DNA from: an uncultured Eubacteriales bacterium
GTDB taxonomy: Bacteria; Bacillota; Clostridia; Lachnospirales; Lachnospiraceae
Length of the DNA stretch: 64,000 nt
Direction: 5' to 3'
NCBI GenBank assembly: GCA_949284175.1
Contig: CASDVE010000018.1
Location: 1 to 64,000, forward strand
Translations under genes and position numbers: made by a program
Shown here: positions 8,081 to 17,108 of the stretch, piece by piece
Layout: each line of letters begins with the position of its first letter
Position numbering within the stretch: the stretch's first letter is position 1
Notes under the pieces: model-generated
What the model was told of the DNA's origin: nothing
What the model saw: the letters and a program-made list of their open reading frames with translations, nothing else
Databases searched by the model: none

Positions 8081-8635
8081 ATGAAGAATAAAAAAGTTAT
8101 ACTTGGAGTTTTGATCACTCTTTGTATGGCATTTGGGGCAGGAGTCTTTGCAGGAGCAGCAACGAGTAAAGCAGAGCCAGGCTCTTCAGGAGATCCACTG
8201 ATTACAAAAAGTTATCTTGAAGAAAGACTTTCACAAATAAACGGAAGTAACACTTCTAATACAGAAAATCAAAGTAGTGAGGAGATCGCTACTTTAAAAA
8301 AACAAGTAGAAGAACTGAAAAAGGAAAATGAGAGCCTGAAAAAACAAATAAAAGATGTTAAGGCAGAAGCCCAAAAAGGAAGTTTTAAAAAGGTAACGGT
8401 AAAAAAAGGAAAAGCACTGATTGTAAAATATGGGGCAGAAGTTGTCTTTTATTCTGGAACAGCCACTTGGAAGACATCCAACAATAGTTATATTCTGGAC
8501 TTAACTGAGAGAAATCATGTTTCAAATGGAGCAAGTGCCATTTTGTATCATAATTATTTAATCCGTTCAGGATGTAATCTGGAAGCGGCAAAAGATATGG
8601 TTGTTTACGTAAGAGGCTCGTATTCGGTGAAATAA
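8081..8635 (+). CDS. Secreted coiled-coil protein of unknown function
   Basis: 184 residues with a signal peptide (residues 1-28, ending GAGVFAGAATSKA), then a conserved-looking GDPLITKSYLEERLSQI segment, a low-complexity Ser/Asn linker, a heptad coiled coil (about 68-105) and a C-terminal beta-rich domain (FKKVTVKKGKALIVKYGAEV onward). The order suggests an exported or wall-associated structural protein. I do not recognise the C-terminal domain. The ribosome site AAGGAGG precedes ATG 8081. Its place between an LCP protein and a WecG/TagA transferase ties it to envelope biogenesis. Confidence 0.75.
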   Translation: MKNKKVILGVLITLCMAFGAGVFAGAATSKAEPGSSGDPLITKSYLEERLSQINGSNTSNTENQSSEEIATLKKQVEELKKENESLKKQIKDVKAEAQKGSFKKVTVKKGKALIVKYGAEVVFYSGTATWKTSNNSYILDLTERNHVSNGASAILYHNYLIRSGCNLEAAKDMVVYVRGSYSVK

Positions 8636-8653
8636 AAATAAGGAATCGTATCT

Positions 8654-9427
8654 ATGCAAGAAAGAGTGAAAATATTAGGAGTTTGTGTGGATAAAGTGAG
8701 GCTAGATCGCCTTTTTAGTAAGACGCAAACGTATTTAAATCAAGAATCCTCTCATCTTATCTATTTTGTTGGAATGAAGACAGTCTTTGAAGCGGAATCC
8801 AACGAAGAATTCACAGAGTTTTTAGAACAGTGTGATTTTGTTATTACAGCAGAGCGAACGATGGAAGAAAAGATATATGGAGATAAAAATACTTCTTCAA
8901 AAGAGCGGATGTTGTTAGCAGGACGATATTTGGAAAGACTGTTAGTTCGAATGAATAAAAGTAAGTTGACCCTTTATCTGCTTGGAAATGATCAAGAACA
9001 ACTGGATCAGCTATCCAAAAATTTAGTACAATGCTATGGCGGAATCAAGTGTTATGGAAGTTGTATTGAAGAAGAAACGAAAGAAGAGGCAGTTGATTTT
9101 ATTGTCAATGATATTAATTCAGCAGCTCCTGATGTTATGTTTATTTTGATGAATGGAAAACAAACGATGGAGTTTTTAAAGGAGAATCGAGCAAGAATGA
9201 ATGTAAAGATTTGTCTTTGCATTGGAGAAGCAGAAGAAGAAGTATTACAAGAGATTGGAATTGAAACAGAAATTCCAGCTTGGATTAAGAGACTTCGTTT
9301 AGAAAAGCTCTATCGCTATTTTTTTGATAATCATAATTTAAGTCATACTGTCTTAAAGAAGATGTTTCAAAAGAAGATGAAAGAACAAGAGATAGGAAAA
9401 GAAAGTGATAACAATAGCAAAAAATAA
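8654..9427 (+). CDS. WecB/TagA/CpsF-family glycosyltransferase
   Basis: A 257-residue cytosolic protein of the GT26 type. The N-terminal RVKILGVCVDKVRLDRLFSK segment and the FVGMKTVFEAE and LYLLGN pieces follow the TagA/WecG layout, in which an N-acetylmannosaminyl residue is added to an undecaprenyl-linked GlcNAc as an early step of teichoic acid or exopolysaccharide synthesis. The family is divergent here: the usual DG-P and GKQE segments are modified (MNGKQTMEF is visible near 175), so the donor and acceptor are not certain. It starts 19 bases after the secreted protein and is the last gene before a terminator. Confidence 0.75.
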   Translation: MQERVKILGVCVDKVRLDRLFSKTQTYLNQESSHLIYFVGMKTVFEAESNEEFTEFLEQCDFVITAERTMEEKIYGDKNTSSKERMLLAGRYLERLLVRMNKSKLTLYLLGNDQEQLDQLSKNLVQCYGGIKCYGSCIEEETKEEAVDFIVNDINSAAPDVMFILMNGKQTMEFLKENRARMNVKICLCIGEAEEEVLQEIGIETEIPAWIKRLRLEKLYRYFFDNHNLSHTVLKKMFQKKMKEQEIGKESDNNSKK

Positions 9428-9455
9428 GATCTAGTATTTGCATAACGCATAAAGA

Positions 9456-9485
9456 AAAGGAGAGGAAAGCCCTCTCCTTTATTTA
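9456..9485 (+). terminator. Terminator after the WecG/TagA-like gene
   Basis: AAAGGAGAGG (9456-9465) and CCTCTCCTTT (9471-9480) form a perfect 10-bp stem followed by a T-rich tail. Confidence 0.85.
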
Positions 9486-9502
9486 TTTTCCTAATGAATA
9501 GA

Positions 9503-9542
9503 AAAATATACAAAATTTAGATCTATTTTTGTATATTTTTAG
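9503..9542. repeat. AT-rich inverted repeat upstream of the degenerate ABC ATPase
   Basis: AAAATATACAAAA and TTTTGTATATTTT pair around an AGATCT centre. It may be a regulatory operator or a second weak terminator. Confidence 0.4.
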
Positions 9543-9650
9543 TATGGAAATGGTATTTTCCATCATGTTATGATTATAATTACCTTATTATATGTGTAGA
9601 GAGTTAAGAAAATATGAGGTAATATTCAATAAAATAAGCAGGAGGGAACC

Positions 9651-10769
9651 ATGAGTAAACTTACTATTAGAAACCTTTATCGTACTTATACCAATCATCA
9701 AATTGCTTTAAAGGATTTCAAACTGGAAACAAAAGATGGAGAGCTGGTTGCAATTGTCGGTCCCTCAGAGTGCGGAAAGTCCGTATTATTACGCATTATC
9801 GCAGGATTGGAATCCAGCACAGACGGTGCTATTTGGCTGGATGAACAGCTCATTAATGAAACGGATGCCAAAGCTAGACAAGTGGCGATGGTATTTAGCA
9901 ATTATACATTATATCCGGAAATGAATATCTTTGATAATTTAGCTTTTGGACTAAAATTGTTAAAGTATCCACCATCAAAAATAAAGAATAAAGTATATGA
10001 AGTTGCAGAGAACCTTCATGTAACAGAATATTTGGACAAGATGCCTTCTGATTTAAGCCCAGTAGAATGTTTTAAAATTGTTCTTGTAAGGGCTTTTGTA
10101 AAAGAACCAAAGATTCTTTTATTGGATGATCCGATTACACAACTTCCAAAAGAATGTCATGAAGAAGCGTTAGAGGAATTGCAGAAATTACAAAAAATCA
10201 CAAAAGTGACAACTTTGTTTGCCACAGAACGACCAGAAGAAGGTTTTCAGATTGGAGATCGCGTAGCGGTGATGAAGGAAGGAGAACTTCTCCAGATTGG
10301 AACTCCAAAAGAAATTTTTGATACGCCGATGAGTATGAGTGTTGCAGGAGCTATGATGCAACCTGTTATGAGTTTTGCAGAGATTGAAATTTGTGAAAAA
10401 GAGGATCATTTAGAAACAACATTTTTTGGGGAAACACATCATATCGAAGAGGAAGTGGAAGAAATTCTTAGAAAGAAAGGCTATGTGGATAAAAAAGTCA
10501 TTCTTGGAATCCGACCAGATGATCTTGTTGTTTCTTTAACAGAAAAAGACATTAAGAAAGACGAACCGGGAACATCAGAAGTCAAGTATATCAAAGAGTA
10601 CAGCGGAAAGAAATACGCTTATTTTGACTATAACAGTGCAGCATTTGCAGGAAGAATAAAAGAAGGCAATGAACTTGCACCAGAAGATAAAATCGTGATT
10701 TGTTACAAGAATAGAGTTCCTATTTTGTTTAATAAGGATACCGGAGATGCGATTCTATACGAAAGATAA
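9651..10769 (+). CDS. Degenerate MalK/MsmK-like ABC ATPase
   Basis: A full-length 372-residue protein with the architecture of sugar-importer ATPases (nucleotide-binding domain about 1-235, TOBE-like C-terminal domain 240-372). Walker A is kept (GPSECGKS, near residue 37). The Q-loop Gln is replaced (VFSNYTLYP instead of VFQNYALYP), the signature LSGGQ is replaced by LSPVE, Walker B ends LLLDDP with Asp for the catalytic Glu, the D-loop is altered, and the switch His is lost (FATERPEEG where VTHDQ is usual). It can probably bind ATP but should hydrolyse poorly. The frame is intact, with a strong AGGAGG site, so it is not simply decaying. No permease or binding protein is adjacent; a CdaR-like regulator follows. 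A regulatory or structural role is inference. Confidence 0.8.
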   Translation: MSKLTIRNLYRTYTNHQIALKDFKLETKDGELVAIVGPSECGKSVLLRIIAGLESSTDGAIWLDEQLINETDAKARQVAMVFSNYTLYPEMNIFDNLAFGLKLLKYPPSKIKNKVYEVAENLHVTEYLDKMPSDLSPVECFKIVLVRAFVKEPKILLLDDPITQLPKECHEEALEELQKLQKITKVTTLFATERPEEGFQIGDRVAVMKEGELLQIGTPKEIFDTPMSMSVAGAMMQPVMSFAEIEICEKEDHLETTFFGETHHIEEEVEEILRKKGYVDKKVILGIRPDDLVVSLTEKDIKKDEPGTSEVKYIKEYSGKKYAYFDYNSAAFAGRIKEGNELAPEDKIVICYKNRVPILFNKDTGDAILYER

Positions 10770-10782
10770 ATACAGTTTTGGG

Positions 10783-10822
10783 GGAAATGTACAGTTTTTG
10801 TATATTTCCTCTTTTATTTTTT
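10783..10822 (+). terminator. Probable terminator after the degenerate ATPase
   Basis: GGAAATGTAC pairs with GTATATTTCC, followed by TCTTTTATTTTTTT. Confidence 0.65.
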
Positions 10823-10835
10823 TGAATTATAGTAT

Positions 10836-10862
10836 AAGATATAGGTATATCTTAATTAAGAT
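10836..10862. promoter_or_regulatory. Overlapping palindromes, candidate operator before the CdaR-like gene
   Basis: AAGATATA-GG-TATATCTT (10836-10853) and ATCTTAATTAAGAT (10849-10862) are both perfect palindromes and share five bases. Such nested sites suit a dimeric repressor or autoregulation. Confidence 0.45.
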
Positions 10863-10956
10863 AGGATAGGTGTGTCGAAAAGGGAATAGCCTTTTATAGA
10901 AAGTTTGACAGGGGCTTTATCGAAAAAGAAAAATTAGAAGTTAAGGAGTGAAGCAG

Positions 10957-12045
10957 ATGATATCAAATCAAATACTTCAAGACACCATTGAAGGGATCAA
11001 ATCGATTACAAGAATTGATTTAGGTGTTATGGATACAGAAGGCAAGATGTTAGCTTCCACTTTAAAGGATGTTGATGAGTATGAAAATGCGGTGCTTGCA
11101 TTTGTAGATTCGCCGGCGGAGAGCCAAGTGCTTCAAGGACATCAGTTCTTTAAAGTGTTTGATGAAAACCAGCTGGAATATGTAATTCTTGCCAAAGGAG
11201 AAACAGATGATGTATATATGATCGGAAAGATCGCAGCATTTCAGGTACAGAATCTGTTGATTGCATATAAAGAGAGATTCGATAAAGATAATTTTATTAA
11301 AAACTTATTGCTTGATAATCTCTTATTAGTGGATATTTATAATCGTGCTAAAAAACTGCATATTGATGTAGATGCGAGAAGAGTTGTATTTATTATTGAA
11401 ACACAGACAGAAAAGGATACCAATGCACTAGAAACCGTTCGCAGTCTTTTCTCTTCTAAGACAAAAGATTTTATTACAGCAGTGGATGAAAAGAGTATTA
11501 TCCTTGTAAAAGAAGTAAAATCAGGAGAAACTTATGATGATATGGCAAAAGTGGCAAATGTGATTGTGGACATGCTCAATTCTGAGGCAATGACACAGGT
11601 ACACGTTGCGTTTGGTACTTTTGTTAATGAAATTAAAGAAGTATCCAGATCTTATAAAGAAGCGAAGATGGCACTTGATGTTGGTAAGATCTTTTATAGT
11701 TCAAAAAATGTTATCGCATATAGCAAATTAGGAATTGGACGTCTTATTTATCAACTTCCAATTCCTCTTTGCAAAATGTTTATCAAGGAGATCTTTGAAA
11801 ATCGTTCTCCAGATGATTTTGACGAAGAAACACTTGTTACAATTAATAAGTTCTTTGAAAATAGCTTGAATGTATCTGAAACATCAAGACAGCTCTATAT
11901 TCATCGTAATACATTAGTATATCGTCTTGATAAATTACAAAAGAGCACAGGACTTGACCTACGTGTATTTGAAGATGCTATCACATTTAAAATTGCATTG
12001 ATGGTAGTCAAATACATGAAGTATATGGAAACAATTGATTATTGA
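10957..12045 (+). CDS. CdaR/PucR-family transcriptional regulator
   Basis: About 362 residues. The N-terminal part (ISNQILQDTIEGIKSITRID and onward) resembles a putative sugar-diacid-binding or PAS-like sensor. The middle (about 130-270) has a GGDEF-like degenerate fold typical of this family. The C-terminus has the PucR helix-turn-helix (FFENSLNVSETSRQLYIHRN), followed by TLVYRLDKLQKSTGLD. This family usually activates small-molecule uptake and catabolism genes. ATG 10957 is preferred over GTG 10948 because AAGGAG (10943-10948) is at correct spacing. It stands between a sugar-type ATPase and the cell-division operon; its ligand is unknown. Overlapping palindromes upstream suggest autoregulation. 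Confidence 0.8.
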   Translation: MISNQILQDTIEGIKSITRIDLGVMDTEGKMLASTLKDVDEYENAVLAFVDSPAESQVLQGHQFFKVFDENQLEYVILAKGETDDVYMIGKIAAFQVQNLLIAYKERFDKDNFIKNLLLDNLLLVDIYNRAKKLHIDVDARRVVFIIETQTEKDTNALETVRSLFSSKTKDFITAVDEKSIILVKEVKSGETYDDMAKVANVIVDMLNSEAMTQVHVAFGTFVNEIKEVSRSYKEAKMALDVGKIFYSSKNVIAYSKLGIGRLIYQLPIPLCKMFIKEIFENRSPDDFDEETLVTINKFFENSLNVSETSRQLYIHRNTLVYRLDKLQKSTGLDLRVFEDAITFKIALMVVKYMKYMETIDY

Positions 12046-12083
12046 TGATAGAAGTGTAAAAGATATACAAAGGAAGGATAGAG

Positions 12084-12767
12084 ATGATCGTTCTTGATAA
12101 TGTCAGTATGACGTATCCAGCTGGTGTAACAGCATTAAAGGATATTAATATTAGAATTGAGAAAGGAGAGTTTGTATTCATTGTAGGTCGTAGTGGGTCT
12201 GGAAAAACGACTTTAATCAAACTTCTCCTTCGAGAATTGGTACCAACAAAAGGAATGATCGTGGTTGACAATACAGATTTGACGAAAATAAAGAGAAGAG
12301 AAATTCCAAAAATACGGCGTAAAATTGGCGTTGTATTCCAAAATTTCCGTTTATTAAAAGATCTGGATGTATATGAGAATGTCGCTTTTGCACAAAGAGT
12401 GATTGAAGCACCTGCCCATCAGATTAGGCGGCAGGTGCCTTCTATGTTAACCATGGTTGGACTTGGTGATAAGTATAAATCTTATCCAAGACAGCTTTCC
12501 GGTGGAGAACAGCAACGTGTTGCCATCGCAAGAGCTTTAGTAAATAGACCGCCTATTTTGATTGCGGATGAGCCGACAGGAAACCTAGATCCTGAGAACT
12601 CTGTGGAGATTATGAAAATACTCGATGAGATTAACAAACAAGGGACGACTGTTGTTGTCGTAACACACAATCAAGAAATTGTAAACATGATGAAAAAAAG
12701 AGTCATTACCTTAAAAAAAGGACAAGTGATCAGTGACGAGAAAAAAGGTGGTTATACATATGATTAA
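12084..12767 (+). CDS. ftsE: Cell division ATP-binding protein FtsE
   Basis: A 227-residue ABC ATPase with intact Walker A (GRSGSGKTT, near residue 36), signature ([15 protein letters not shown], near 137), Walker B ([14 protein letters not shown]) and H-loop (VVTHNQE). With FtsX it forms a complex that couples ATP hydrolysis at the septum to activation of extracellular peptidoglycan hydrolases. The stop codon overlaps the ftsX start (ATG at 12760), and the hydrolase gene follows ftsX directly, the usual Firmicute arrangement. An AAGGA ribosome site precedes ATG 12084. Confidence 0.95.
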   Translation: MIVLDNVSMTYPAGVTALKDINIRIEKGEFVFIVGRSGSGKTTLIKLLLRELVPTKGMIVVDNTDLTKIKRREIPKIRRKIGVVFQNFRLLKDLDVYENVAFAQRVIEAPAHQIRRQVPSMLTMVGLGDKYKSYPRQLSGGEQQRVAIARALVNRPPILIADEPTGNLDPENSVEIMKILDEINKQGTTVVVVTHNQEIVNMMKKRVITLKKGQVISDEKKGGYTYD

Positions 12768-13665
12768 TACACTTTGGTATAGCTTCAAACAGGGGCTTAA
12801 AAATCTCTATAAGAACAGAATGTTTACGCTTGCATCCATTGGAACAATTGTGGCATGTCTGTTCTTATTTGGCCTTTTAGTATCTGTTGGCTTGAATTTT
12901 CAATACATGATGAGAAATGCAGAAGAAAAGGTTGGAATTACGGTCTTTTTTAATGAGGGAGTGAGTCAAGAGCAAATCAATCAAATTGGAGCTCAAATTG
13001 ATACCATAGATGGTGTTACGGAGAAAACATTTATTTCCGCCGAGGAAGCGTGGAAGAATTTTTCAAAAGAAGTTTTTGGAGATGAAGAGGCGGTAATGGA
13101 AGGATTTGGAGAGGATAATCCTTTAAAAGATTCCGCTTCCTTTGAAGTATATGTCAATGATATTTCTAAGCAACAAGAGGTCGTAAAAGAAATTCAAGCA
13201 ATTGATGGTGTTAGAAAAGTCGAGCATTCAGAAGGAACAGCAAAGGGGCTTACAAACCTTAATATGTTGGCGGCATACGCATCTGGAGCGATTATCGTTA
13301 TTCTTCTTGGAGTGGCAGTATTTTTAATAAGCAATACGATTACCATTGGGATTGCAGTAAGAAAAGAAGAGATTGCCATTATGAAGTTAATTGGAGCAAC
13401 CGATTTCTTTGTAAGAGCTCCTTTTGTAATCGAAGGATTGGTGATTGGAATTATTGGTTCTGTGATTCCCATTGGAATCTTATATATTGTATATGATAAA
13501 GTCATAGAATTTCTCATTGGACGATATCAGTTTATCGCAAATCTCCTAACATTTTTGCCAACAAAAGAGGTGCTTACGGTCATAGCACCAGCCTCTTTGA
13601 TTATTGGGATTGGAATCGGATTGCTTGGAAGTTATATCACGTTATTCCGTCATTTAAGAGTGTAG
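12760..13665 (+). CDS. ftsX: Cell division membrane protein FtsX
   Basis: About 301 residues. N-terminal membrane helix (about residues 20-42), an extracellular domain (about 45-165, with the GITVFFNEGVSQEQ segment), then three membrane helices (about 170-195, 220-250, 270-295), the FtsX topology. The extracellular loop contacts a coiled-coil hydrolase activator. I choose ATG 12760, which overlaps ftsE and has AAGGTGG upstream; a GTG at 12733 would add nine residues. Forms a translationally coupled operon with ftsE and the M23 gene. Confidence 0.93.
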   Translation: MINTLWYSFKQGLKNLYKNRMFTLASIGTIVACLFLFGLLVSVGLNFQYMMRNAEEKVGITVFFNEGVSQEQINQIGAQIDTIDGVTEKTFISAEEAWKNFSKEVFGDEEAVMEGFGEDNPLKDSASFEVYVNDISKQQEVVKEIQAIDGVRKVEHSEGTAKGLTNLNMLAAYASGAIIVILLGVAVFLISNTITIGIAVRKEEIAIMKLIGATDFFVRAPFVIEGLVIGIIGSVIPIGILYIVYDKVIEFLIGRYQFIANLLTFLPTKEVLTVIAPASLIIGIGIGLLGSYITLFRHLRV

Positions 13666-13680
13666 GAGGCTTTAAACGGT

Positions 13681-14898
13681 ATGAAACGGAGAAAAATAGG
13701 AAAACTATTTGTTATGGGTCTTTTAATAGGATGTCTTGGTGTTCCAACCCAAGCATCCACATTAAGTGATGCAAAGAATAGTAAAAAAGAGCTGGAAGAT
13801 AACAAAAGCAAAGCAGAAAGCCAAGTGAGTAAACTGCAACAAAAACAAAAAAAATTAGAAGCATCCATTAAAAAACTTGATAAAAAGATGTCAGTTCTCG
13901 ATACAAGACTGAATAAGCTGACCAATCAGCTAGAAGATAAAAGGACAGCTCTTGCTAATACGAAAGAAGAGCTTGTGCAGGCAAAAGAGGATGAGAAGAA
14001 TCAATATACTGCCATGAAAAAGCGGTTAAAATATATGTACGAGAGTGGAGATACCAATTATCTTGATATTTTGTTTCAAGCAAAATCCATTGGAGATTTA
14101 TTAAACCGAACAGAGTATGTGGCAGAGATCGCAGAGTATGATAACACAATGCTAGATCGGTTAGAAACTGCGAGAAAAAAAATTGCAACCACAGAAAAAC
14201 GACAAGAGCAAGAAGTAAAAGAAGTAAAAGAACTAAAAAGTGAAGTACAACAACAGAGAAAAGAAGTAAAAGCTCTTGTGGCTGATAAGAAATCTCAGAT
14301 AAAAGAATATGAGGCGAGTATTAAGAAGAAAAAATCCTTAATCTCTGCTTATGAAAAACAGATTGATCAGCAGGAGAAAAAAATTATACAACTAGAAGAA
14401 GAGGCTAGAAAAAAAGCAGAAGAGGAAGCAAAAGCGAAACAAGAAAGCAATACAGCTTCTTCTAGCGATACAAGTACATCCTCTAGTAGTTCTTCTAGTA
14501 ATTCCTCAGGCAGTGGATTTACATGGCCTGCTCCAAGCAGTCATACGATCACTTCTCCTTATGGGTATCGAACACATCCAATTTTAGGAACGAAAAAATT
14601 TCATAGTGGGATTGATATTGGAGCTTCTTATGGATCGTCCATTGTCGCAGCAGATAGTGGAACGGTGATCGCAGCTTCCTACAATTCTTCCATGGGTAAT
14701 TATGTTATGATCGATCATGGTGGTGGAATTACAACTGTGTATATGCACGCTTCTAGTCTTCTTGTGAGTTCAGGACAGAAGGTGTCCAAAGGACAACAGA
14801 TTGCAAGAGTAGGTTCAACTGGTAGATCCACAGGGCCACATTTACATTTTAGTGTTATGAAAAATGGATCTTATGTAAGCCCATGGGGATATTTATAA
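13681..14898 (+). CDS. Secreted coiled-coil M23 peptidase (FtsEX-controlled type)
   Basis: 405 residues: signal peptide (1-25, ending PTQAS), a long coiled coil (about 30-250), a Ser-rich linker (about 258-278) and a C-terminal M23/LytM domain (about 285-405). The zinc ligands are visible as HSGIDIG (H-x3-D) and HLHFSV (HxH), so the peptidase should be active, unlike EnvC. The layout matches PcsB/EnvC-type hydrolases or activators driven by FtsEX, and the gene starts 15 bases after ftsX. It is predicted to cleave peptide cross-links at the division site or along the side wall. Confidence 0.92.
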   Translation: MKRRKIGKLFVMGLLIGCLGVPTQASTLSDAKNSKKELEDNKSKAESQVSKLQQKQKKLEASIKKLDKKMSVLDTRLNKLTNQLEDKRTALANTKEELVQAKEDEKNQYTAMKKRLKYMYESGDTNYLDILFQAKSIGDLLNRTEYVAEIAEYDNTMLDRLETARKKIATTEKRQEQEVKEVKELKSEVQQQRKEVKALVADKKSQIKEYEASIKKKKSLISAYEKQIDQQEKKIIQLEEEARKKAEEEAKAKQESNTASSSDTSTSSSSSSSNSSGSGFTWPAPSSHTITSPYGYRTHPILGTKKFHSGIDIGASYGSSIVAADSGTVIAASYNSSMGNYVMIDHGGGITTVYMHASSLLVSSGQKVSKGQQIARVGSTGRSTGPHLHFSVMKNGSYVSPWGYL

Positions 14899-15005
14899 TC
14901 AGCAGTAAAAGACTTATGAAAAGTGGAGTTAGTTAAAAGGTAAGAAAAAGAAAAGGGAAAGGAGAACTACTTATTGGACTTAAATAAAATAAGTGGTGAA
15001 AGCAC

Positions 15006-16217
15006 ATGGAAAAAAAGAAACATGGCAGGGTGTTAAAAGCACTATCTATCCCTCTTTTCGTTATCATATGTATTGGAATTGGATTTTTCATAGGAAATCT
15101 GTATACTGTGGGAATACGAAATGACGGTAGAATTTTAGACAATCAAAGTTTATCCAAATTACGACTGCTTGAGCAGTATGTGGATCAATTTTATTTGAAT
15201 GATGTGGACAAACAAGAGGTTGAAGATTATACTTATAAAGGCATGATGGTGGGATTAAATGACCCGTATTCCGCCTATTATACAAAAGAAGAATATGAGC
15301 AGATGAAGGAATCGTTGGAGGGAAGTTACTATGGAATCGGCGTTCTTTGCACCCAGGATACAGAAACTGGTGAAGTGATTGTGCTCAATGCTTTTAAAAA
15401 AGGTTCTGCCTATGAAGCCGGGATTCGAGCAGGGGATCGGATCGTAAAAGTGGAAGACGAATCCGTTGTGGAACAAGACTTACAAACCATCGTATCCAAG
15501 ATAAAAGGCAAGGCAGGAACTAGTATTAAGATAACAGTTTATCAAGCGAGTACAAAGAAAGAAAAAGATTTTATAGTGGAAAGACGAGAAACTGAAAATG
15601 AAACAGTGACTTATGAGCTTCTTTCTGATAAAATAGGATATATCGAAGTATCAGAATTTGACGATGTCACAGCTTCCCAATTTGATGAGGCGATGAATGA
15701 CTTAGAAAAACAGGGAATGGAAGGTCTTATTATTGATTTAAGAAATAATGGAGGCGGAGTTTTGACATCAGCTCAAAAAATGCTTGATCGCCTTTTACCA
15801 AAGTGTATGATTGCTTATGCAGAGGATAAAAATGGAGAGCGTGAAGAGTATTGGGCAGAGGATGATAAAAAATTCGATAAACCATTAGTTGTGCTTGTAA
15901 ACGGACAGAGTGCCAGTGCCTCTGAGCTGTTTTCAGGAGCCGTAAAAGATTATGGAATTGGAACGCTTGTGGGAACAAAAACCTTTGGGAAAGGGATTAT
16001 TCAAAGCATTTTTCCACTAAAAGATGGTTCAGCTATAAAACTTACGGTTGCTAAATATTATACACCAAATGGCATTTGTATTCATGGAACAGGGATTGAG
16101 CCAGATGTTCAGGTAGAGTTGCCAGAAACTTTGGAGAATCCATGGAATGTCACAAGGGAACAGGACACTCAACTAAAAAAAGCAGTGGATGTTCTGAAAG
16201 AAAAAATGCAAAGATAA
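15006..16217 (+). CDS. S41-family C-terminal processing protease (CtpA/CtpB-like)
   Basis: 403 residues: one N-terminal membrane anchor (about 12-35), a PDZ domain (about 105-190, with YYGIGVLCTQD and KGSAYEAGIRAGDRI), and the S41 core. The catalytic Ser lies in VNGQSASASELFSGA and the Lys in GTKTFGKGIIQ, about 25 residues later, as in the Ser-Lys dyad of CtpB. It faces the cell exterior, where relatives trim sporulation signalling proteins or wall hydrolases. Position after FtsEX and an M23 hydrolase agrees with wall turnover control. ATG 15006 has GGTGAAAG upstream. Confidence 0.92.
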   Translation: MEKKKHGRVLKALSIPLFVIICIGIGFFIGNLYTVGIRNDGRILDNQSLSKLRLLEQYVDQFYLNDVDKQEVEDYTYKGMMVGLNDPYSAYYTKEEYEQMKESLEGSYYGIGVLCTQDTETGEVIVLNAFKKGSAYEAGIRAGDRIVKVEDESVVEQDLQTIVSKIKGKAGTSIKITVYQASTKKEKDFIVERRETENETVTYELLSDKIGYIEVSEFDDVTASQFDEAMNDLEKQGMEGLIIDLRNNGGGVLTSAQKMLDRLLPKCMIAYAEDKNGEREEYWAEDDKKFDKPLVVLVNGQSASASELFSGAVKDYGIGTLVGTKTFGKGIIQSIFPLKDGSAIKLTVAKYYTPNGICIHGTGIEPDVQVELPETLENPWNVTREQDTQLKKAVDVLKEKMQR

Positions 16218-16231
16218 AAGGAGAACAAATT

Positions 16232-16513
16232 ATGCAGTTTGATGGAATTAACAATTTTTCCGTATACGATGATAACGATCAGGAAGTGGATTGCGAAGTA
16301 ATCACTACTTTCTATTGTGAGGCAACAGATGGACATTATGTTGTATTCACAAGTGGAAATACAGACGAAGAGGGAAATGTTATCATTGAAGTTTCTAAGT
16401 ATGATCCACATTCAGAAGAAATGGAATTATTAGCTATTACGGATCCACAAGAACAAAATATTATTGAAGCTACATTGGATAGAATCCTTGAAGTAGAAGT
16501 GGAAGAAGAGTAA
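16232..16513 (+). CDS. DUF1292 (YrzB-like) acidic protein
   Basis: 93 residues, strongly acidic, with DDNDQEVDCEVITTF and FTSGNTDEEGNVIIEVSKY typical of DUF1292. Function is unknown; relatives often sit near yrrK/yrzL or envelope genes in Firmicutes. ATG 16232 is chosen because AAAGGAG (16217-16223) precedes it; a longer frame to 16142 only re-reads the end of the protease gene. It is the last gene before a terminator. Confidence 0.85.
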   Translation: MQFDGINNFSVYDDNDQEVDCEVITTFYCEATDGHYVVFTSGNTDEEGNVIIEVSKYDPHSEEMELLAITDPQEQNIIEATLDRILEVEVEEE

Positions 16514-16515
16514 GA

Positions 16516-16553
16516 AAAAGACGAGTTTCTGTTAGAAGCTCGTCTTTTTATGT
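16516..16553 (+). terminator. Terminator after the DUF1292 gene
   Basis: AAAAGACGAG (16516-16525) and CTCGTCTTTT (16539-16548) form a perfect stem with a short T tail. Confidence 0.85.
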
Positions 16554-16655
16554 TATAGGAAAGGAAGAATATTCTTGTCTTTACGGCAGGCAAGGAGTTA
16601 AAAACTATGCTTGTATAAAAATATATGGCTTATAGTCATAGAATAAAAATTCATA

Positions 16656-16702
16656 AAAAAAGATATAATATGAGAAAGTTCTTTCATATTGTATCTTTTT
16701 TT
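16656..16702. terminator. AT-rich hairpin with T run
   Basis: AAAAGATATAATATGAGAAAG pairs, with small mismatches, with CTTTCATATTGTATCTTTTT. It could terminate in either direction. Confidence 0.5.
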
Positions 16703-17020
16703 ACATTAGGTATTGCCAAAAATAGACATAAGTGGTATTATATATATACATCGAAAAAAAGTCTTTATTAATCTTAAAAACAATTTGTTTAGTTGTATTT
16801 TTAAAGGTCTATTTTAATCTAAAACGTCTAAATAATTTTCCAAAGATAAGAAAACAGCCGTTGTTGCATAGTAAAAGAAAAGTTAAAATAAGAAAAGAGA
16901 AGGAGGAGGTCAGAAAAAGACTAAAAATTATGTTATTATCAAAGGATAAAATTGTGGATTAATCTATAAAAAAATATGTAAAAATCAATGTATAATCAAT
17001 AATTATTTTAATTTTAAAAG

Positions 17021-17108
17021 AGGCGGTGAATTATGCAAGAGAATGTATGCTCACATATGGTCACTGTCTGCTTGCATGAGAAACTCACAAAGCGTGTTTC
17101 TCATCGTT
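17021..17108. repeat. Dispersed intergenic repeat, copy B
   Basis: It starts AGGCGGTGAATTATGCAAGA and ends GCGTGTTTCTCATCGTT. It aligns along its whole length of about 88 bases with copy F at 52735-52823. Internal ATGAGAAA and TTTCTCAT form a stem. Confidence 0.7.

Noticed and set aside
16732-16962. 76-codon GTG frame in the gap before the Tad-like operon
   Set aside because: No good ribosome site, low-complexity Lys/Leu/Ile content and no recognisable fold.
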